From CAYNWK01 sp964400875 (GTDB lineage Bacteria > Chloroflexota > Anaerolineae > Anaerolineales > UBA4823), in contig CAYNWK010000170.1 of assembly GCA_964400875.1 (NCBI GenBank), positions 1 through 9,358 of the forward strand: a DNA stretch of 9,358 nucleotides. Direction: 5' to 3'. The notes under the pieces are model-generated. The model was given only the letters and a program-made list of their open reading frames with translations, ran no database searches and was not told the origin of the DNA. Position 1 is the first letter of the stretch; each line of letters begins with the position of its first letter. The position numbers and the translations under genes are program-made. This document shows positions 7,259 through 9,358 of this stretch, one piece after another.

Positions 7259-7286
7259 AGCTGATCCGGCCTGAAGCCGACTCGGC
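7247..7286 (+). repeat. 16-bp degenerate tandem repeat, 2.5 copies
   Basis: Units GACCCGGCTTGAAGCT (7247-7262) and GATCCGGCCTGAAGCC (7263-7278) match at 13 of 16 bases, followed by a half unit GACTCGGC (7279-7286). The array spans the last codons and the stop of the second MttB gene and runs into the spacer before the peptidase gene. It contributes a second in-frame TGA at 7262-7264. It looks like a local duplication that extended the intercistronic gap. Confidence 0.7.
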
Positions 7287-7300
7287 ACAGGTGAGCGCTA

Positions 7301-9115
7301 ATGACGGCTGAACCCCTCGACTTAGAACAGCTCCTGCGCGTCCCCCGGGTGGACGTGAATGGCGGACTGGACCTCGACCCGGACGGCGCAAGGGCAGCTT
7401 TCTCCTGGAACCGATCCGGCCGCTGGGAGATCTACGAGCTCGCTCTCGACCGTCCAAACGAGCCGCGTCAGCTCAGCAGCGGGCCGGGGGGCAAATTCAC
7501 GCCGCGTTATTCGCCGGACGGGCGCTACCTGGCTTACATGGTGGATGAGGACGGCGGCGAGAACTACGACCTCTGCCTGTACGACCGGGAATCCGGCCTG
7601 CAAACCAACCTGACCCCCAATACCCCCGAAGCCCTGCAGCCCAACTTGAGCTGGTCGCCAGACGGAGGCTGGATCGCCTGCCTGTCAGACCGTTCTGGAA
7701 ACTTCAAGGCCTGCACCCTGCCCGTCACGGGCGGACCGATGCAGCTGGTCCTGGACCTGCCCTACCCGGCCTGGGAGGCGCGCTGGTCGCCGGACGGGCG
7801 CTGGCTGGCGGTGACCGTCGAGGCCCGCGGCCAGGATTACAACACCTACCTGATTCCTGTGGAGGCCGGGGTCCCTGGCGCGTTAGCTATGCCGCAGCCG
7901 CTCGCCTTTGCAGGCGAGGCGCTCAACACTCGTGAAGTACGCTGGTCGCCCAAGGGCGATCGGCTGGCTTTCGCCAGCGACGCGGCTGGCGAATACCAGA
8001 TCGGGCTGTACGCCGTCGAGACAGGCGAAATCCGCTGGTTGACCTCCGGCGAAGGCGATAAACGCGCTCCGGCCTGGTCGCCAGAGGGCGAGCGCCTGGC
8101 CTACCTGCTGGCCAAAGGTCCACAGAACTGGCTTGCTGTGGAGCCTCTGAAAGACGGCGCCCCGGCCACCTTCCAGGTAGAACCCGGCGTGCACCACGCC
8201 CCGCGCTTCTCTGCGAGCGGTGATGGGCTGCTCAGCCTCTTCGAAAGCCCGCGCCGCCCGCCAGACCTGTGGCGGCTTTCGTTCCAGGAGGGGGCGTTTC
8301 AACAATTGACACGGTCGCTGCCCGACAATATCGATAGAGGCGCCTTCACCGACCCCGTCGAAGTTCTCTACCCGGGGCTGGACGGCGTACCCGTGCCGGC
8401 GCTGCTCTTTAAGCCCGACGATGCTGGAGCTTCTTCTCCGGCGGTGGTGGTGATCCACGGCGGACCGAACTGGCATTTCTCCTTCGCCTGGGTTCCACTC
8501 ATGCAGCACCTGGCGGGGCGCGGCTGGACCGTGCTGGCGCCTAACTACCGCGGCTCGACCGGCTACGGGCGCGAATGGCAGCAGGCCAGCCGCTTCGACC
8601 TGGGCGGGGTGGACACCGCCGACGTGGTCGCCGGGGCGGATTACCTGGTCGCAGCGGGTTTGGCCGACCCCGGACGCATCGCCGTCACCGGGCGCAGCCA
8701 CGGCGGCTATCTGACCATGACCGCCCTGACCCAATACCCGGATCGTTGGGCGGCAGGTTCGGCAGTGGTGCCTTTCCTCAACTGGTTCACCGCCCACGCC
8801 AACTCGCGAGAAGATCTGCAGCACTGGGACCTGGAGAACTTCGGCGACCCGCAGGAGAACGAAGTCCTGTGGCGTGAGCGTTCGCCGTACTTCTACCTGG
8901 AGCGGGTGCGCGCGCCGGTGCAGCTGATCGGCGGTGAGAACGACCCGCGCTGCCCGGCCAGCGAGGCGCGCGCAGCCTACGCGGCTTTGCAGGCGCTGGG
9001 AAAAGAGGCCGAGCTGTGCCTGTACGCTGACGAAGGCCACAGCTTCTTGAAATTGGAAAACGTGATCGAGGCGGAAACCCAGCGGGCAGCTTTCCTGGCG
9101 CGCCACCTCTCCTGA
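7301..9115 (+). CDS. S9-family serine peptidase/hydrolase (acylaminoacyl-peptidase-like)
   Basis: A 604-residue prolyl-oligopeptidase-family (S9) enzyme. Residues about 20-340 form a TolB-like propeller with SPDG-type turns at 70, 118, 162, 215 and 259. Residues about 350-604 form the alpha/beta-hydrolase domain. The oxyanion motif HGGP is at 386-389. The catalytic triad is visible as Ser466 in GRSHGGYL, Asp548 in GGENDPRC and His580 in DEGHSF. The SHGG form of the nucleophile elbow recalls acylaminoacyl peptidases (S9C), which remove blocked N-terminal residues, but esterase activity is possible. There is no signal peptide, so it should act in the cytoplasm on short substrates. AGGTGA (7289-7294) lies six bases before the ATG. 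Its place between the second and third MttB-family genes suggests that it releases an amine substrate for them; this is inference from position only. Confidence 0.95.
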   Translation: MTAEPLDLEQLLRVPRVDVNGGLDLDPDGARAAFSWNRSGRWEIYELALDRPNEPRQLSSGPGGKFTPRYSPDGRYLAYMVDEDGGENYDLCLYDRESGLQTNLTPNTPEALQPNLSWSPDGGWIACLSDRSGNFKACTLPVTGGPMQLVLDLPYPAWEARWSPDGRWLAVTVEARGQDYNTYLIPVEAGVPGALAMPQPLAFAGEALNTREVRWSPKGDRLAFASDAAGEYQIGLYAVETGEIRWLTSGEGDKRAPAWSPEGERLAYLLAKGPQNWLAVEPLKDGAPATFQVEPGVHHAPRFSASGDGLLSLFESPRRPPDLWRLSFQEGAFQQLTRSLPDNIDRGAFTDPVEVLYPGLDGVPVPALLFKPDDAGASSPAVVVIHGGPNWHFSFAWVPLMQHLAGRGWTVLAPNYRGSTGYGREWQQASRFDLGGVDTADVVAGADYLVAAGLADPGRIAVTGRSHGGYLTMTALTQYPDRWAAGSAVVPFLNWFTAHANSREDLQHWDLENFGDPQENEVLWRERSPYFYLERVRAPVQLIGGENDPRCPASEARAAYAALQALGKEAELCLYADEGHSFLKLENVIEAETQRAAFLARHLS

Positions 9116-9128
9116 GCGTCTCGCCCAA

Positions 9129-9154
9129 CGCGCCGGGCGGACCATCCGGCCGCG
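9129..9154 (+). repeat. GC-rich hairpin between peptidase and third MttB gene
   Basis: CGCGCCGG (9129-9136) can pair with CCGG-C-CGCG (9146-9154) with one bulged C and a nine-base loop. An alternative tight hairpin CGGA/TCCG with a CCA loop overlaps it at 9138-9148. No T run follows, so termination is unlikely. It may attenuate or stabilise the transcript between these genes. Confidence 0.35.
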
Positions 9155-9185
9155 CATCATCTCCCCAGAAAGGGACCAACCGAAG

Positions 9186-9358
9186 ATGACCCACCTGCGT
9201 GTACTCTCCGAGGAAGAAGTCGTTGCCATCCACCAGGCCACCCTGCGCATCTTGAGCGAAACCGGGATCGTGCTTTCCCACCCGGGAGCTACAGAACGTC
9301 TGCTTGACGCTGGCGCCAGCCTCGAAGACGACCGCGTGCTGCTGCCCCCGGAGCTGGT
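9186..9358 (+). CDS. MttB-family methyltransferase 3, N-terminal fragment cut by window edge
   Basis: Translation from ATG at 9186 is open to the window end (57 full codons, starting MTHLRVLSEEEVVAIHQATL). The sequence aligns with the N-termini of the two complete MttB-family proteins: LRVLSEEEVVAIHQATLRILSETGI corresponds to LEVLTPEDVQRVHAATLAIIEDVGV in the first, and the following GAxLEDDRVLLPPEL corresponds to the GARVDRATQIVKAPGDL region. This marks it as a third member of the family. The remaining 85-90% of the gene lies outside, so pyrrolysine content and substrate class cannot be judged. AAAGGGA at 9169-9175 is a modest ribosome site, 10 bases upstream. It is 70 bases after the peptidase and probably in the same operon. 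Confidence 0.85.
   Translation, partial: MTHLRVLSEEEVVAIHQATLRILSETGIVLSHPGATERLLDAGASLEDDRVLLPPEL

Overview
The window looks like a high-GC bacterial chromosome fragment, most plausibly from an Anaerolineae-type Chloroflexota. This placement is an inference from the gene mix: expanded MttB-family methyltransferases lacking pyrrolysine, an S9 peptidase with a TolB-like propeller, and a surface-type protein combining Ig-like domains, thrombospondin type 3 repeats and a beta-propeller. No ribosomal or other phylogenetic marker is present to confirm it.

Layout. On the minus strand, 7-2634 encodes a large single-span membrane protein with three Ig-like domains, one membrane helix, eight calcium-binding type repeats and a six-bladed propeller. 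A 313-base divergent intergenic region (2635-2947) carries a credible rightward promoter, an inverted repeat and a possible 21-codon ORF. On the plus strand there follow a small two-helix membrane protein (2948-3589), a B12-binding corrinoid protein (3652-4299), two full-length but strongly diverged MttB-family methyltransferases (4310-5761 and 5795-7258), an S9 prolyl-oligopeptidase-family hydrolase (7301-9115), and the first 57 codons of a third MttB-family protein that runs off the right edge (from 9186).

How the genes fit together. The five genes from 3652 onward are co-directional, with gaps of 10, 33, 42 and 70 bases, so they probably form one operon. The expected chemistry is demethylation of a quaternary or tertiary amine by an MttB-type protein, with the methyl group passed to the Co(I) corrinoid of the B12 protein. 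A separate methyltransferase, not in this window, would pass it on to tetrahydrofolate and the Wood-Ljungdahl pathway. Neither full-length MttB reading frame is interrupted by TAG, so these are of the non-pyrrolysine type, like the glycine betaine methyltransferase MtgB, whose substrates vary. The reductive activase, the second methyltransferase and any substrate transporter are not seen here.

The most interesting point is the unit itself: one corrinoid protein with at least three dissimilar MttB paralogues and a cytoplasmic serine hydrolase placed between the second and third. This suggests, without proving, a pathway that first hydrolyses a conjugated or peptide-bound methylated amine and then demethylates the product in steps.
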